From Roseovarius nubinhibens ISM (GTDB lineage: Bacteria > Pseudomonadota > Alphaproteobacteria > Rhodobacterales > Rhodobacteraceae): a DNA stretch of 64,000 nucleotides. Under the pieces are notes generated by a model. It did no database searches. It was not told the origin of the DNA and saw only the letters and a program-made list of their open reading frames with translations. This document shows positions 53,662-63,020 of this stretch, in pieces (position 1 is the stretch's first letter; each line of letters begins with the position of its first letter). The DNA is taken from positions 3,512,289 to 3,576,288 of the forward strand of contig NZ_CH724156.1 in assembly GCF_000152625.1 (NCBI RefSeq), given 5' to 3'. Both the position numbers and the translations under genes were made by a program.

Positions 53662-55329
53662 TCAGCTCAACCGGCTGATCACCACCGTCACCTCGGGCTT
53701 CTTGCCGATCTCGCCCTGCGTCGTCTGACGGGCGATCCGGCGCAGCTGCTCTTCGAGCTTGTCATCATCGGCAAGCGTCTTGTCATCCGCCCGGCCCAGA
53801 AACTGATCGAGATCGGCCTCGAGCACATCGACCAGCGGCGCATTGCTGCTCCCCTGCTCGGCCAGCCCACGCAGCTCGCACCACGGCTCGCCCAGCGGCG
53901 CGTCCTCTTCGTCGAGGATCACATTGACCATCACATGCCCGTTGAGCGCCATCCGGATGCGGTCCCGCACGATCCCGTCCAGCGCCCCGTATTTCACCGA
54001 CCCATCGAGATAGGTCCGCCCGGTGTCGATATATTCCGCCACCTTGGGCGCCTTGCCGGTGAGATCGATCATCATCCCGTTGACCGCGAGAATACCCTTG
54101 ATCCCCCGCTTGTCGGCCAGCTTCACATGCTCGCGCAGATGGCGATGCTCGCCATGCATCGGCACCAGGATCTCGGGCTGCAATATCTCATGCATCGTCT
54201 CGAGATCGGGCCGGTTGGCATGGCCCGACACATGGTAGAGCCCGGAACTGTCGTCGATCACATCGACGCCCTTCTCGCTGAGCTGGTTGACGATGCGCAG
54301 GACACCGCGCTCATTGCCGGGAATGGTCTTCGAGGAAAAGAGGAACATATCCCCCTCTTTCAACTCGATCCCCTGATATTTGCCATTGGCAAGCTGCGCA
54401 CTCGCGGCGCGGCGCTCGCCCTGGCTGCCGGTCACGATGAGCATGAGGTTCTCGCGCGGGATATTGCGCGCGTCCTCGGGGCTCACCGTGCGCGGGAAAT
54501 CGGCGAGAACACCGGTCTCGATCGCGGCCTCGATCATCCGCCGCATCGCCCGCCCCAAGAGGCAGACCGAGCGCCCGGCGCGCTGCCCGGCCTCGGCCAG
54601 CGTCAGAACCCGCGCCACGTTGCTGGCGAATGTGGTGGCGACAAACACGCCCTCGGCGGTGCCGACGAGCTTTTCGATCTCGCCGCCGACGCTCGATTCC
54701 GAGCGCCCGGGATGGCGCGACATCACATTGGTGCTGTCACAGGCGAACACCTTGACCCCCGGCTTCGCCACCTCTTCCCAGAGCTTGCGGTCGAACGCCT
54801 CGCCCACGATCGGGTTCTCGTCGAGCTTGAAATCGCCCGAATGGACGATCCGCCCCGCCGGCGTGTCGATGACCAGACCCGAGCTTTCGGGGATCGAATG
54901 CGACAGCGGCACAAAGCCCACCTGAAACGGACCGGCCTCGGTCATCTCGGGCCAGGCCGATACGGTGGTCACCGCCTCATCGGGATGCCCATGCTCGCCC
55001 ATCTTGCGGCGCGCGATATTGGCGGTAAAGGCTCGCGCATAGACCGGCGCGCCCAGCCGATCATAGAGATGCGCCACAGCGCCGACATGGTCCTCATGGG
55101 CATGGGTGATGAACACCGCCTCGAGACGGTCGCGGTTCTTGGCGAGCCAGGCGATATCGGGCATGATCAGATCAACGCCCGGCGTCGTGTCCATATCCGG
55201 GAAGGTCACGCCGAGATCGACCAGGATGAGCCGCTCCTTGCCCGGTTTGCCATAGCCGTAAACATAGGCATTCATGCCGATTTCGCCCGCGCCGCCCAGG
55301 GGCAGGTAGATCAGTCTGTCGCTGCTCAT
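53662..55329 (-). CDS. rnj: Ribonuclease J
   Basis: 555-residue metallo-beta-lactamase/beta-CASP nuclease with 5'-3' exonuclease and endonuclease activity on RNA. It starts MSSDRLIYLPLGGAGEIGMN. Zinc ligands are in FITHAHEDHVGAVAHL, with later His in VPLSHSIPES and IVHSGDFKLDENP. The beta-CASP motifs VTGSQGERRAASA and HVSGHANRPDLETM are present, and LVPMHGEHRHLREHVKLA is the dimer or active-site end. It is the last gene of birA-coaX-rnj, 25 bases after coaX. RNase J and RNase E are both encoded in this window. Confidence 0.95.
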   Translation of the reverse strand: MSSDRLIYLPLGGAGEIGMNAYVYGYGKPGKERLILVDLGVTFPDMDTTPGVDLIMPDIAWLAKNRDRLEAVFITHAHEDHVGAVAHLYDRLGAPVYARAFTANIARRKMGEHGHPDEAVTTVSAWPEMTEAGPFQVGFVPLSHSIPESSGLVIDTPAGRIVHSGDFKLDENPIVGEAFDRKLWEEVAKPGVKVFACDSTNVMSRHPGRSESSVGGEIEKLVGTAEGVFVATTFASNVARVLTLAEAGQRAGRSVCLLGRAMRRMIEAAIETGVLADFPRTVSPEDARNIPRENLMLIVTGSQGERRAASAQLANGKYQGIELKEGDMFLFSSKTIPGNERGVLRIVNQLSEKGVDVIDDSSGLYHVSGHANRPDLETMHEILQPEILVPMHGEHRHLREHVKLADKRGIKGILAVNGMMIDLTGKAPKVAEYIDTGRTYLDGSVKYGALDGIVRDRIRMALNGHVMVNVILDEEDAPLGEPWCELRGLAEQGSSNAPLVDVLEADLDQFLGRADDKTLADDDKLEEQLRRIARQTTQGEIGKKPEVTVVISRLS

Positions 55330-55354
55330 ATGTCCTCAGCTCTCTTTCTTGTTC

Positions 55355-56125
55355 TTACATCTTCTGGTTATACGCATGGATCACGGTGAGACCATGCATC
55401 GTCAAATCTTCTTCTATCGTATCAAATAGCTGCGTTCCCTGCGCAAACAAGGGCGCCAGCCCGCCGGTCCCGATCACCCGCATCGGCCGGTCATACTCGG
55501 CCCGAATACGCGCGCAGATCCCTTCGACCAGCCCGACATAGCCCCAGTACACCCCTGACTGGATGCAATCCACCGTATTCGTACCGATCACCTTCTGTGG
55601 CGTGGTCACATCCACATGCGGCAGCGCCGCCGCCGCCATATGCAGCGCCTCAAGGCTGAGGTTCACCCCCGGCGCGATCACCCCGCCGACATAGGCGCCA
55701 TCCTCGGCCACCACGTCGAACGTGGTGGCGGTGCCGAAATCGACCACCACCAGATCGCCGCCATGGCGGTCATAGGCCCCCGCCGCATTGACCAGACGGT
55801 CGGGCCCGACAATCGTGCCCTCATCGACACGCGGCGCTTGCGGCAGCGCGCAATCGGGCTTGCCCACCACCACCGGGCGACAGCCAAAGAACCGGTCCGC
55901 GAAAACCCGCAGATTGAACACAACCCGCGGCACGGTCGAGGAAATGATCACATGTTGAATGTCCGGGGTGATGCCGTAATGCGCCACCAAAGTGGTGAAC
56001 CAGGTGAAATAGGCATCCGCCGTGCGCGCATGATGGGTCGAGGTGCGCAGGGTGCAGAGGAATTTCTCCCCGTCCCAGATCGAAAACACCGTGTTGGTAT
56101 TGCCGCAATCAATCGCCAGAAGCAT
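55355..56125 (-). CDS. coaX: Type III pantothenate kinase
   Basis: First step of coenzyme A synthesis; K+-dependent ASKHA-fold kinase not inhibited by CoA, 256 residues. The phosphate-1 motif is LLAIDCGNTNTVFSIWDGEK, and the phosphate-2 and substrate region is VVVDFGTATTFDVVAEDGAY. GPDRLVNAAGAYDRHGGDLV holds the catalytic Asp. The end VIGTGGLAPLFAQGTQLFD is the adenosine motif. It lies 14 bases after birA and is followed by rnj, an arrangement common in Rhodobacteraceae downstream of the nuo operon; nuo genes are absent here. Confidence 0.95.
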   Translation of the reverse strand: MLLAIDCGNTNTVFSIWDGEKFLCTLRTSTHHARTADAYFTWFTTLVAHYGITPDIQHVIISSTVPRVVFNLRVFADRFFGCRPVVVGKPDCALPQAPRVDEGTIVGPDRLVNAAGAYDRHGGDLVVVDFGTATTFDVVAEDGAYVGGVIAPGVNLSLEALHMAAAALPHVDVTTPQKVIGTNTVDCIQSGVYWGYVGLVEGICARIRAEYDRPMRVIGTGGLAPLFAQGTQLFDTIEEDLTMHGLTVIHAYNQKM

Positions 56126-56139
56126 CGCGCCGCCCTTCC

Positions 56140-56889
56140 CTAGAAAAACACATCCGCCGCCGGGATGGCGATGCGCCCGTGGGCGGTGGATAATACAAGA
56201 TTGCCCGTCGCGTCCACTGTCTCGAACGTGCCCTCATGGCTGTCACGGGTGGTGCGCGCGGTGATCACCTCGCCGATCTTCGCCGCCCGCGCGAGCCAGG
56301 CTTCGCGAATGGGCGCGAACCCATAGGTCACGAACTGCGTCTCATAGCGCGCATAGGCCGGGGCCAGCAGATCGAGAAACTCTTCCGGCGTCACCATCAC
56401 CCCCGCCTCGGACAAGAGCGACACGGGCCGCACCGCGCCCGGCTCGACCTCGCCCGCGCCGGGGGCCTCGCGCAGATTGACCCCGATGCCGATGGCGAAA
56501 TGCGACAGGCCACCGCCGCTGCCCGCGCTCTCGAGCAAGATCCCGGCGAGCTTGCCGCCATTGAGCAGCACATCATTGGGCCATTTGAGGCTCACCCCCG
56601 CCGCGCGGCCCGTCGCATCGACCACCGCATCAAACAGCGCCAGCGACGCCACAAAGGACCGCAGCGCCACCTGATCCGGGCTCTCGGTCGGGCGCATGAC
56701 CAATGTGGCGGCGAAATTGCCCACCGGGTTGGCCCAGGCGCGGCCCCGCCGCCCCCGTGCCGCCGTCTGTTCCAGCGCCAGAATCCATTCCGGCCCCGCC
56801 AATGTCGGCGCGATCCGCGCGGCCTCGGCATTGGTGCTGTCGACCCGCGCCAGCACCCGCCGCCCATAGCCTTCCGGCCAGTTCATCAT
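56140..56889 (-). CDS. birA: Biotin--[acetyl-CoA-carboxylase] ligase
   Basis: 249 residues, catalytic and C-terminal domains only, lacking the DNA-binding N terminus of E. coli BirA (class I type), so not a repressor. It begins MMNWPEGYGRRVLARVDSTN. The biotinyl-AMP loop is AARGRRGRAWANPVGNFAAT, with SLKWPNDVLLNGGKLAGILL and FAIGIGVNLREAPG. The C-terminal SH3-like part ends VLSTAHGRIAIPAADVFF. The long open frame above 56889 lacks family similarity. It is the first gene of birA-coaX-rnj, divergent from the antiporter. Confidence 0.94.
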   Translation of the reverse strand: MMNWPEGYGRRVLARVDSTNAEAARIAPTLAGPEWILALEQTAARGRRGRAWANPVGNFAATLVMRPTESPDQVALRSFVASLALFDAVVDATGRAAGVSLKWPNDVLLNGGKLAGILLESAGSGGGLSHFAIGIGVNLREAPGAGEVEPGAVRPVSLLSEAGVMVTPEEFLDLLAPAYARYETQFVTYGFAPIREAWLARAAKIGEVITARTTRDSHEGTFETVDATGNLVLSTAHGRIAIPAADVFF

Positions 56890-57139
56890 GCGCCATCCCC
56901 CTGACCGCGTTTCTGCGGCTCGCATTTCATCTTCCCGCGGTGATACAGGCTGATGCGGCCAAGGCAAAGCCCCCGCTTGCTCTGTCGCCCCCGTGGCACC
57001 GCCCTTTGGTGACGCTCTCTTGACCCCATCGTGATACGCCCCGCCGAATTTTCCCATCCCCCGCCGGGGCATGGCCGATAGCCTTGACGCCCCCGATAGG
57101 CTAAACTTGTCCAAACCCCACGCAGGCAAGGAAAATCCC

Positions 57140-59047
57140 ATGGAAGGTATGCTGTTTCAGGCGACGATCTACTTGGTTGCAGCGGTCATCGCCGTACCGC
57201 TCGCCTCGCGCCTGGGACTGGGCTCCGTTCTGGGCTATATCGCCGCCGGTATCCTCATCGGTCCGGTGCTCGGCCTCGTCGGCCATGAGACCCATGATTT
57301 GCAGCATGTGGGCGAATTTGGCGTGGTGATGATGCTCTTCCTCATCGGGCTCGAGCTCGAGCCAAAGGCGCTGTGGGACATGCGGCACAAGCTCATCGGT
57401 CTCGGCGGCATGCAGGTGGTGCTCACCACGCTGGCCGTCATGGTGGTGGCGATGCAGCTCGGTCAGGTCTGGAGCGTGGCGCTCGCCATCGGCATGATCT
57501 TCGCGCTCTCCTCCACCGCCATCGTGCTGCAAACCCTGTCGGAAAAGGGGCTGATGCGCACCGGCGGCGGCCGCTCGTCCTTTTCCGTGCTGCTGACCCA
57601 GGACATCGCGGTCATTCCGATGCTCGCCTTCATCCCTCTCCTCGCCCTGCCCCAGACCCCCGAATCCGTGCTCGGCGACGCACTCAAGAAACTGATGGCC
57701 GGCGAAGGCAAGCACGAGGTCGCCCCCGCCCATGAGGCCGCCGTCCATTTCATCGAAAGCCTGCCGTCCTGGGGCGTGACCCTCGTCACTTTCGGCGCGG
57801 TCGCGGGCATCATCGTCTTTGGCGTCTACCTCACCCGCCCGATTTTCCGCTTCATCCACGCCGCCAAGCTGCGCGAGATGTACACCGCGCTGGCCCTGCT
57901 CATCGTCGTCTCGATCTCCTTTCTGATGAACCTTCTGGGCCTCTCACCCGCGCTCGGCGCCTTCCTCGCCGGGGTGGTCCTCGCCAACAGCGAATTCCGC
58001 CACGAGCTCGAAAGCGACATCGAACCCTTCAAGGGCCTGCTCCTCGGCCTCTTCTTCATCACCGTCGGCGCCGGCATCAACTTCGCCGTGCTCTTCGCCC
58101 TGCCCGCGCTGATCCTCGGCCTCACCCTCGCCGTCATCGTGATCAAGGGCATCGTCCTCTATTGCCTCGGCCGCGTCTTCGGCCTGCGCCGCCGCGATCT
58201 GTGGCTCTTCACCCTGTCGCTGGCCCAGGCCGGCGAATTCGGCTTCGTGCTGATCTCCTTCTCGAAACAGCAAAACGTCCTGCCCCGCCAGATCGACGAG
58301 GTGCTGCTGCTGGTGGTCGCCCTCACCATGCTGATCACGCCGCTGCTCTTCCTGCTCTACGACTGGATGTCGCGCCGCATGACTGAAACGAACGACCTCC
58401 CCGAGCCCGACCAAATCGACGACAAGGGCCAGGTGATCATCGTCGGCATCGGCCGCTTCGGCCAGATCGTCCACCGTCTGGTGCGCTCGGCGGGCTTTTC
58501 CACCGTGGTGCTCGACCGCGACCTCTCCGCCATCCAGCGCATGCGCCGCTTCGGCATCAAGAGCTTCTTCGGCGATCCCACCCGCCCCGAGATGCTGATC
58601 GCCGCGGGCCTCCGCGAGGCGCGCGTGCTGGTGGTCGCCATCGACGACCCGCAGGCCTCGGTCCGGCTGGTCCATTTCGCCCGCCGCGAACGGCCCGACC
58701 TGCACATCATCTGCCGCGCCCGCGACCGCACCCATGTCTTCCGCCTCTATCAGGCCGGGGCCAATGACATCGTGCGCGAAATGTTCGACGCCTCGCTGCG
58801 CGCCGGGCGCTATGCGCTGGAAAACCTCGGCCTGTCGGAATTCGAGGCGGCGGAACTGGAAACCACCTTCTACCATCACGACCGCCATTCGGTGAAGGAA
58901 CTCGCCGCGCTGTGGAACCCGGACATCCCGACGGTGGAAAACGCCGCCTATATCGCCCGCGCGAAAGAGCTCGAATCCGAGCTCGAAACCATGCTGCTCA
59001 GCGCCATGGAAGAGGCCGCCGCCACCGAGGATAAGAAAACCGCCTGA
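57140..59047 (+). CDS. CPA2 family monovalent cation:proton antiporter with RCK domain (KefB/KefC-like)
   Basis: 635 residues. About twelve hydrophobic helices in the first 415 residues (MEGMLFQATIYLVAAVIAVP; GVVMMLFLIGLELEPKALWD; SFLMNLLGLSPALGAFLAGV) are followed by a TrkA-N nucleotide-binding domain (QVIIVGIGRFGQIVHRLVRS). It resembles the potassium-efflux antiporters that protect against electrophiles. The ancillary KefF/KefG flavoprotein is not adjacent. The start at 57140 follows AAGGAAAATCCC. Its last 50 bases overlap the convergent MFS gene, so antisense pairing between the two mRNAs is possible. Confidence 0.9.
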   Translation: MEGMLFQATIYLVAAVIAVPLASRLGLGSVLGYIAAGILIGPVLGLVGHETHDLQHVGEFGVVMMLFLIGLELEPKALWDMRHKLIGLGGMQVVLTTLAVMVVAMQLGQVWSVALAIGMIFALSSTAIVLQTLSEKGLMRTGGGRSSFSVLLTQDIAVIPMLAFIPLLALPQTPESVLGDALKKLMAGEGKHEVAPAHEAAVHFIESLPSWGVTLVTFGAVAGIIVFGVYLTRPIFRFIHAAKLREMYTALALLIVVSISFLMNLLGLSPALGAFLAGVVLANSEFRHELESDIEPFKGLLLGLFFITVGAGINFAVLFALPALILGLTLAVIVIKGIVLYCLGRVFGLRRRDLWLFTLSLAQAGEFGFVLISFSKQQNVLPRQIDEVLLLVVALTMLITPLLFLLYDWMSRRMTETNDLPEPDQIDDKGQVIIVGIGRFGQIVHRLVRSAGFSTVVLDRDLSAIQRMRRFGIKSFFGDPTRPEMLIAAGLREARVLVVAIDDPQASVRLVHFARRERPDLHIICRARDRTHVFRLYQAGANDIVREMFDASLRAGRYALENLGLSEFEAAELETTFYHHDRHSVKELAALWNPDIPTVENAAYIARAKELESELETMLLSAMEEAAATEDKKTA

Positions 59048-60185
59048 CCCCTACTTGCCGCACCCACAGCAGCGCGGTGATCAGCGTCGCCGCCGCCTGC
59101 GCCATGGCAAACCCCGCCATCGCCTCTCGCAGGCCGACCCGCTCGGCCAGCGCGCCGCTCGCCATCACCGGCAGGGCAAACCCCACATAGGCATAGACAA
59201 AAAGCCCCGCCACCGCCCGCGCCCGCTCCTCTGGTGCGGCCCGCGACACCTCGGCCAGCGCCGCCAGATAGGTGAACCCATAGCTCGCCGCGCTGGTGAG
59301 GCAGGCCCCCGCCAGCACCGGCCAGAGCAGGCCCAGCCACACCCCCCACAAGAGCACCGCAAACCCCAAGGGAACGCAGAAAAAGCCAAGCGCCAGCGCC
59401 CGCCCAGGCCCCATCCGCCGCGCCAGCGGCTGACAGAGAAACCCTATGAAAATCGCCAGAAAGATCACCAGCCCACCCCAGCCGCCAAGCCCCCGCGCGC
59501 CAAGCTCAAGTGGCACCACCGCGATCACCATCCCCGTCGTCGACCAGGCAAGCGCCATCGCCACGCCATACACCCAAGTGCCACGCGCAAAGACCGGCAA
59601 CCGCAGCGGCGACACCGCCCGAGGCCGGTCCACCCGAGGCAGCGCCAGCACCCCAAGCACCAGCCCCGGCACCGCCAGAAACAGCGCGACATAGCTCGCC
59701 GGCAACAGCGTCGCCCCCTGCACCCCAAGGCTGATCCCCGTCGCCAAGGCCCCGCCGCCAAAGCCCAAAGACGTGGCCGAGGTCACCACGAGCGCTGCCC
59801 GCCCGGCCCGCGCCTCGCCCATGATCTCGGCCATATAGGCCGTGCCCGCCGTCGTCGCGAGCGCCGTCCCCACCCCGAGCAGGACCCGCGCCGCCACAAG
59901 GCTCGACCAGCCGGGCCAGACCACCAACATCCCCGTCGCCACCCCGCCAAGGCCCAGCGCCAGCGCAATCGGCCCCCGCCGCCCCACCCGGTCCGACAGC
60001 CCGCCGAGCAGCACAAGCGTCGGCATCAGCCCCGCCACATAGGCGGCAAAGCCGATGGTCACCGCCATCGCCCCACGCCCGCTCCCGGCGGCATAGGTCT
60101 CATAGAGCGGCGCCTGCAGATTGACCGCGAATGTCACGGTAAAGAGGCTGAGCGCCAAGAGCGGCACGGCAAGCGGTTTCATCAT
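58998..60185 (-). CDS. Major facilitator superfamily transporter
   Basis: 395 residues with about twelve helices. LGGLSDRVGRRGPIALALGL is the loop 2-3 motif of the superfamily. VLLGVGTALATTAGTAYMAE and VVTSATSLGFGGGALATGIS are drug/metabolite exporter-like. A PLP-dependent MocR regulator gene is divergent across 155 bases containing a three-half-site operator, so the exporter is the likely target. Its substrate may be linked to amino-acid or vitamin B6 metabolism (inference from the MocR type). The 3' end overlaps the antiporter gene by 50 bases. The start at 60185 (MMKPLAVPLLALSLFTVTFA) is chosen over 60227. Confidence 0.87.
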   Translation of the reverse strand: MMKPLAVPLLALSLFTVTFAVNLQAPLYETYAAGSGRGAMAVTIGFAAYVAGLMPTLVLLGGLSDRVGRRGPIALALGLGGVATGMLVVWPGWSSLVAARVLLGVGTALATTAGTAYMAEIMGEARAGRAALVVTSATSLGFGGGALATGISLGVQGATLLPASYVALFLAVPGLVLGVLALPRVDRPRAVSPLRLPVFARGTWVYGVAMALAWSTTGMVIAVVPLELGARGLGGWGGLVIFLAIFIGFLCQPLARRMGPGRALALGFFCVPLGFAVLLWGVWLGLLWPVLAGACLTSAASYGFTYLAALAEVSRAAPEERARAVAGLFVYAYVGFALPVMASGALAERVGLREAMAGFAMAQAAATLITALLWVRQVGVRRFSYPRWRRPLPWR

Positions 60186-60247
60186 GGACTGCGCTCCTGA
60201 TTGGCAAGGGTCTCGCTGCCCCGGCATGGCACGCCGCGCCTATCCAT

Positions 60248-60274
60248 GACAATTTTTAGATTGTCCTAAGGACA
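60248..60274. promoter_or_regulatory. Operator-like site between the MFS exporter and the MocR gene
   Basis: Two overlapping dyads share a half-site: GACAAT-N6-ATTGTC (60248-60265) and TGTCC-TAA-GGACA (60262-60274). The half-sites GACA/TGTC thus appear three times. It is centred about 75 bases from each start, the expected place for a MocR dimer. Confidence 0.6.
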
Positions 60275-60340
60275 GCGCCCCGCCATGCTCTCCCCACGCG
60301 CCCCGAGCCGAAGACCTCCCGAGACCGGACGAGACCAAAC

Positions 60341-61708
60341 ATGCCCCAGGCCCGCTACCTCCGCCTCGCAGATCAGATCGCCGCCGCCATCGACCGTGGC
60401 ACGCTCGCCCCCGGCACGCGGCTGCCCACCCACCGCGCCTTTGCCGAACGCTTTGGCGTGGCGCTCGCCACCGCCACCCGCACCTATGGCGAATTGGAAC
60501 GGCGCGGGCTGGTCACGGGCGAGGCCGGGCGCGGCACCTTCGTGCGCGATCCGGGCCTGCCACTCAGCCTCGGGATGCAGCAGGGCACATCCGACGGGCT
60601 TCTCGATCTCGTCTTCAACATGCCCGGCGACAGCGGCGATCCCGACATGCTCCGCGCCGGGCTGAGACGCCTCGCCACGGCGGGCGATCTCGAGGCCATG
60701 CTGCGCTATCAGCCCCATGGCGGCCGCCCTCATGAACGCCGCCTCATCGCCGCCCATCTCGAACCATCCCTTGGCGACGGGTTCGGCCCGCTCGACCCCG
60801 ATCACCTCTTGATCACCTCCGGCGCGCAGCACGGGCTCGCCATCACCGCCCTCGCCCTGTTCAAGCGCGGCGATCTCATCGCCAGCGACGCGCTCACCTA
60901 TCCCGGGTTCAAATCCGTGGCCTCCCTGCAGGGCATCGACCTCGCCCCGGTCGACAGCCTCGCCCACGCAGGCGGCGTCATGGACCCCGACGCGCTCGAC
61001 CGGCTCTGCCGCACCCGCCCGGTCCGCGCCGTCTATCTCATGCCCACCGTCCACAACCCGCTTGGCGCGGTGATGGACATCGCCACCCGGCACCGCATAA
61101 TCGCCGTGGCGCAGGCCCATGACCTGCTGATTATCGAGGATGCGGCCTATGCGTTTCTCGACCCCACCCCGAGGCCGAGCCTTCTTTCCCTCGCCCCCGA
61201 GCGCACGATCCATATCGGCGGCTTTTCCAAGAGCCTCGCCACCGGGCTGCGCCTTGGCTATCTCATCGCGCCGCCCAGCCGCATCGCCCCGCTGATCGAG
61301 GCGATCCGCGCCACCACATGGAACGCGCCGGCGCTGATTTCGGGGCTTGTCGCGGGCTGGATCGAGGATGGCACCCTCGCCCGCTCGGAAGAGACCCGGC
61401 GTCGCGACGGGGCCGATCGGCAGCGTCTCTGCCGCGACTGTCTCGCCGGTCTCGCCGGTCTGCCGCTCCTGTCGCACCCCAACGCGGGCTTCGCTTGGCT
61501 GCCGCTCGACCGGGGCCTGCGGGCCGAACCCATCGTCTCACGGCTCAAGACGCGCGGCGTCTCGGTCTCCGGGGCCGAAGCCTTCGCCACGACCCAGGCG
61601 GTGCCGCAGGCGCTCCGCCTCGCCTTCGGCGGTCTGGCCAAGCCCGATCTCACCGCCGCCCTACGCACCGTCGCCGAGGAGGTAAACGCCGCCCGTGCGC
61701 AGCCTTAA
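60341..61708 (+). CDS. MocR-type regulator (GntR helix-turn-helix fused to an aminotransferase domain)
   Basis: 455 residues. The winged helix is YLRLADQIAAAIDRGTLAPG, then LPTHRAFAERFGVALATATR. A fold-type I aminotransferase domain follows from about residue 85, with a PLP lysine in IHIGGFSKSLATGLRLGYLI and the ring Asp in LLIIEDAAYAFLDPTPRPS. MocR proteins use PLP or its amino-acid adducts as the effector to control a divergent gene, here the MFS exporter. PdxR, GabR and TauR are known members. Length and motifs are complete. Confidence 0.88.
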   Translation: MPQARYLRLADQIAAAIDRGTLAPGTRLPTHRAFAERFGVALATATRTYGELERRGLVTGEAGRGTFVRDPGLPLSLGMQQGTSDGLLDLVFNMPGDSGDPDMLRAGLRRLATAGDLEAMLRYQPHGGRPHERRLIAAHLEPSLGDGFGPLDPDHLLITSGAQHGLAITALALFKRGDLIASDALTYPGFKSVASLQGIDLAPVDSLAHAGGVMDPDALDRLCRTRPVRAVYLMPTVHNPLGAVMDIATRHRIIAVAQAHDLLIIEDAAYAFLDPTPRPSLLSLAPERTIHIGGFSKSLATGLRLGYLIAPPSRIAPLIEAIRATTWNAPALISGLVAGWIEDGTLARSEETRRRDGADRQRLCRDCLAGLAGLPLLSHPNAGFAWLPLDRGLRAEPIVSRLKTRGVSVSGAEAFATTQAVPQALRLAFGGLAKPDLTAALRTVAEEVNAARAQP

Positions 61709-61761
61709 CCGTGCGCAGCCTTAACCGCGCGTCTGCCACGGGGCCGGGCCGCGCCTCCCCA

Positions 61762-61805
61762 TACAGTCGCTTTACCGTCGTAATACCGACGTCATACCGA
61801 AAAAG
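61762..61805 (+). repeat. TACCG 11-base repeat cluster B
   Basis: Four contiguous 11-base units: TACAGTCGCTT, TACCGTCGTAA, TACCGACGTCA, TACCGAAAAAG. The central pair is near-identical to cluster A. It lies between two convergent 3' ends (the MocR gene and cobT), so a promoter role is not obvious. Confidence 0.75.
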
Positions 61806-61908
61806 CGCCCAAACCCCCTCAACGCGCTGCCGATTAACCCGGCGGCACGCAGGTTTTACGGCGCATTCATGGATGAAAAACGCAGTTTATGTAGTTGAAA
61901 TTGCTTGA

Positions 61909-62925
61909 TTACCCATCAGACACGCCAGCCTCTGCAAAGGTCGCCATGCCGCTATGACAGGCCAGCGCGCCCTTGAGGATCGAGATCGCCAGCGCCGCCC
62001 CCGAGGCTTCGCCCAATCGCATCCCGAGCGATAGGATCGGGGCCTTGCCCAACCGCTCCAGCAGCGCCCCATGCGCCCCCTCGGCGCTCAGATGCCCGGC
62101 CACGCAATGATCCAGCGCCCCGGGCGCGGCCACCTCCAGACAGGCGGCTGAACTTGTGCAGATAAACCCATCCAAAATAACGGGAATTCGCAAATGCCTT
62201 GCCCGCAAAATGGCCCCCGCCATGGCCACCATTTCGCGCCCGCCTAGATGCCTCAGCGCCGCCATCCCGTCGCCCTTCACCCCCGGATGCGCCGCCACGC
62301 CCCGCGCCACAACCTCGGCCTTGCGCTTGAGCCCGGCATCATCCACCCCGGTCCCCCGCCCGGTCCAGTCCTCAGCCTCCCCCCCAAACACCGCCAAAGC
62401 CACCGCCGCCCCCGCCGTGGTGTTGCCAATTCCCATCTCACCCACAACGAGCAAATCACATTTTGGATCAACAGCTTGCCAGCCATCCCTCATGTGCTCA
62501 AGAAAGCTCTTTTCGCCCATCGCAGGGGCCTTTGTGAAGTCCTCCGTGGGGGTCTCCAACCGCAACGCATACACGTCCATCCGCGCCCCTGAGACGGCGC
62601 TCAATTGGTTCACCGCAGCACCGCCCGCTTGGAAATTCGCCACCATCTGCGCGGTGACTTCTTGCGGAAACGGCGACACGCCCTGCGCCACAACCCCATG
62701 ATTACCTGCAAAAACAATGACTTGCGGCGACTTCAGCACAGGCCGCGCCTCCCCACGCCAGCCCGCATACCAGATCGCCAGCTCTTCCAGCCGCCCAAGC
62801 GCCCCCGGCGGTTTCGTCAAAACCGCATCCCGCGCCCGAGCCGCCTCTTCCGCCGCCCCGTCCGGCCCCGGCATCTCCGCCAGCAAACCCGCCAGCTCGC
62901 TCATCGTCTTCGGCCCGTCCTGCAT
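61909..62925 (-). CDS. cobT: Nicotinate-nucleotide--dimethylbenzimidazole phosphoribosyltransferase
   Basis: 338 residues. Makes alpha-ribazole phosphate for the lower ligand of cobalamin. The signature [20 protein letters not shown], then [20 protein letters not shown], and [20 protein letters not shown] are diagnostic. [17 protein letters not shown] carries the catalytic Glu. The start at 62925 ([13 protein letters not shown]) is the most plausible; ATG 62904 is an alternative. It is divergent from cobS, the next enzyme, across 95 bases; that gap is too short for a cobalamin riboswitch. Confidence 0.95.
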   Translation of the reverse strand: MQDGPKTMSELAGLLAEMPGPDGAAEEAARARDAVLTKPPGALGRLEELAIWYAGWRGEARPVLKSPQVIVFAGNHGVVAQGVSPFPQEVTAQMVANFQAGGAAVNQLSAVSGARMDVYALRLETPTEDFTKAPAMGEKSFLEHMRDGWQAVDPKCDLLVVGEMGIGNTTAGAAVALAVFGGEAEDWTGRGTGVDDAGLKRKAEVVARGVAAHPGVKGDGMAALRHLGGREMVAMAGAILRARHLRIPVILDGFICTSSAACLEVAAPGALDHCVAGHLSAEGAHGALLERLGKAPILSLGMRLGEASGAALAISILKGALACHSGMATFAEAGVSDG

Positions 62926-63020
62926 CTCAGCCCCCTGTTGCGCTATCACCCGCGCCTGTGTATCCCATTTCGTCAGGCAAGATGCAGCCAAATTCACCCG
63001 GATCGGAAGGGGAAAACGAC

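Noticed and set aside
62926..63020. Possible cobalamin riboswitch between cobT and cobS
   Set aside because: The 95-base gap is too short and no B12-box-like sequence was seen.
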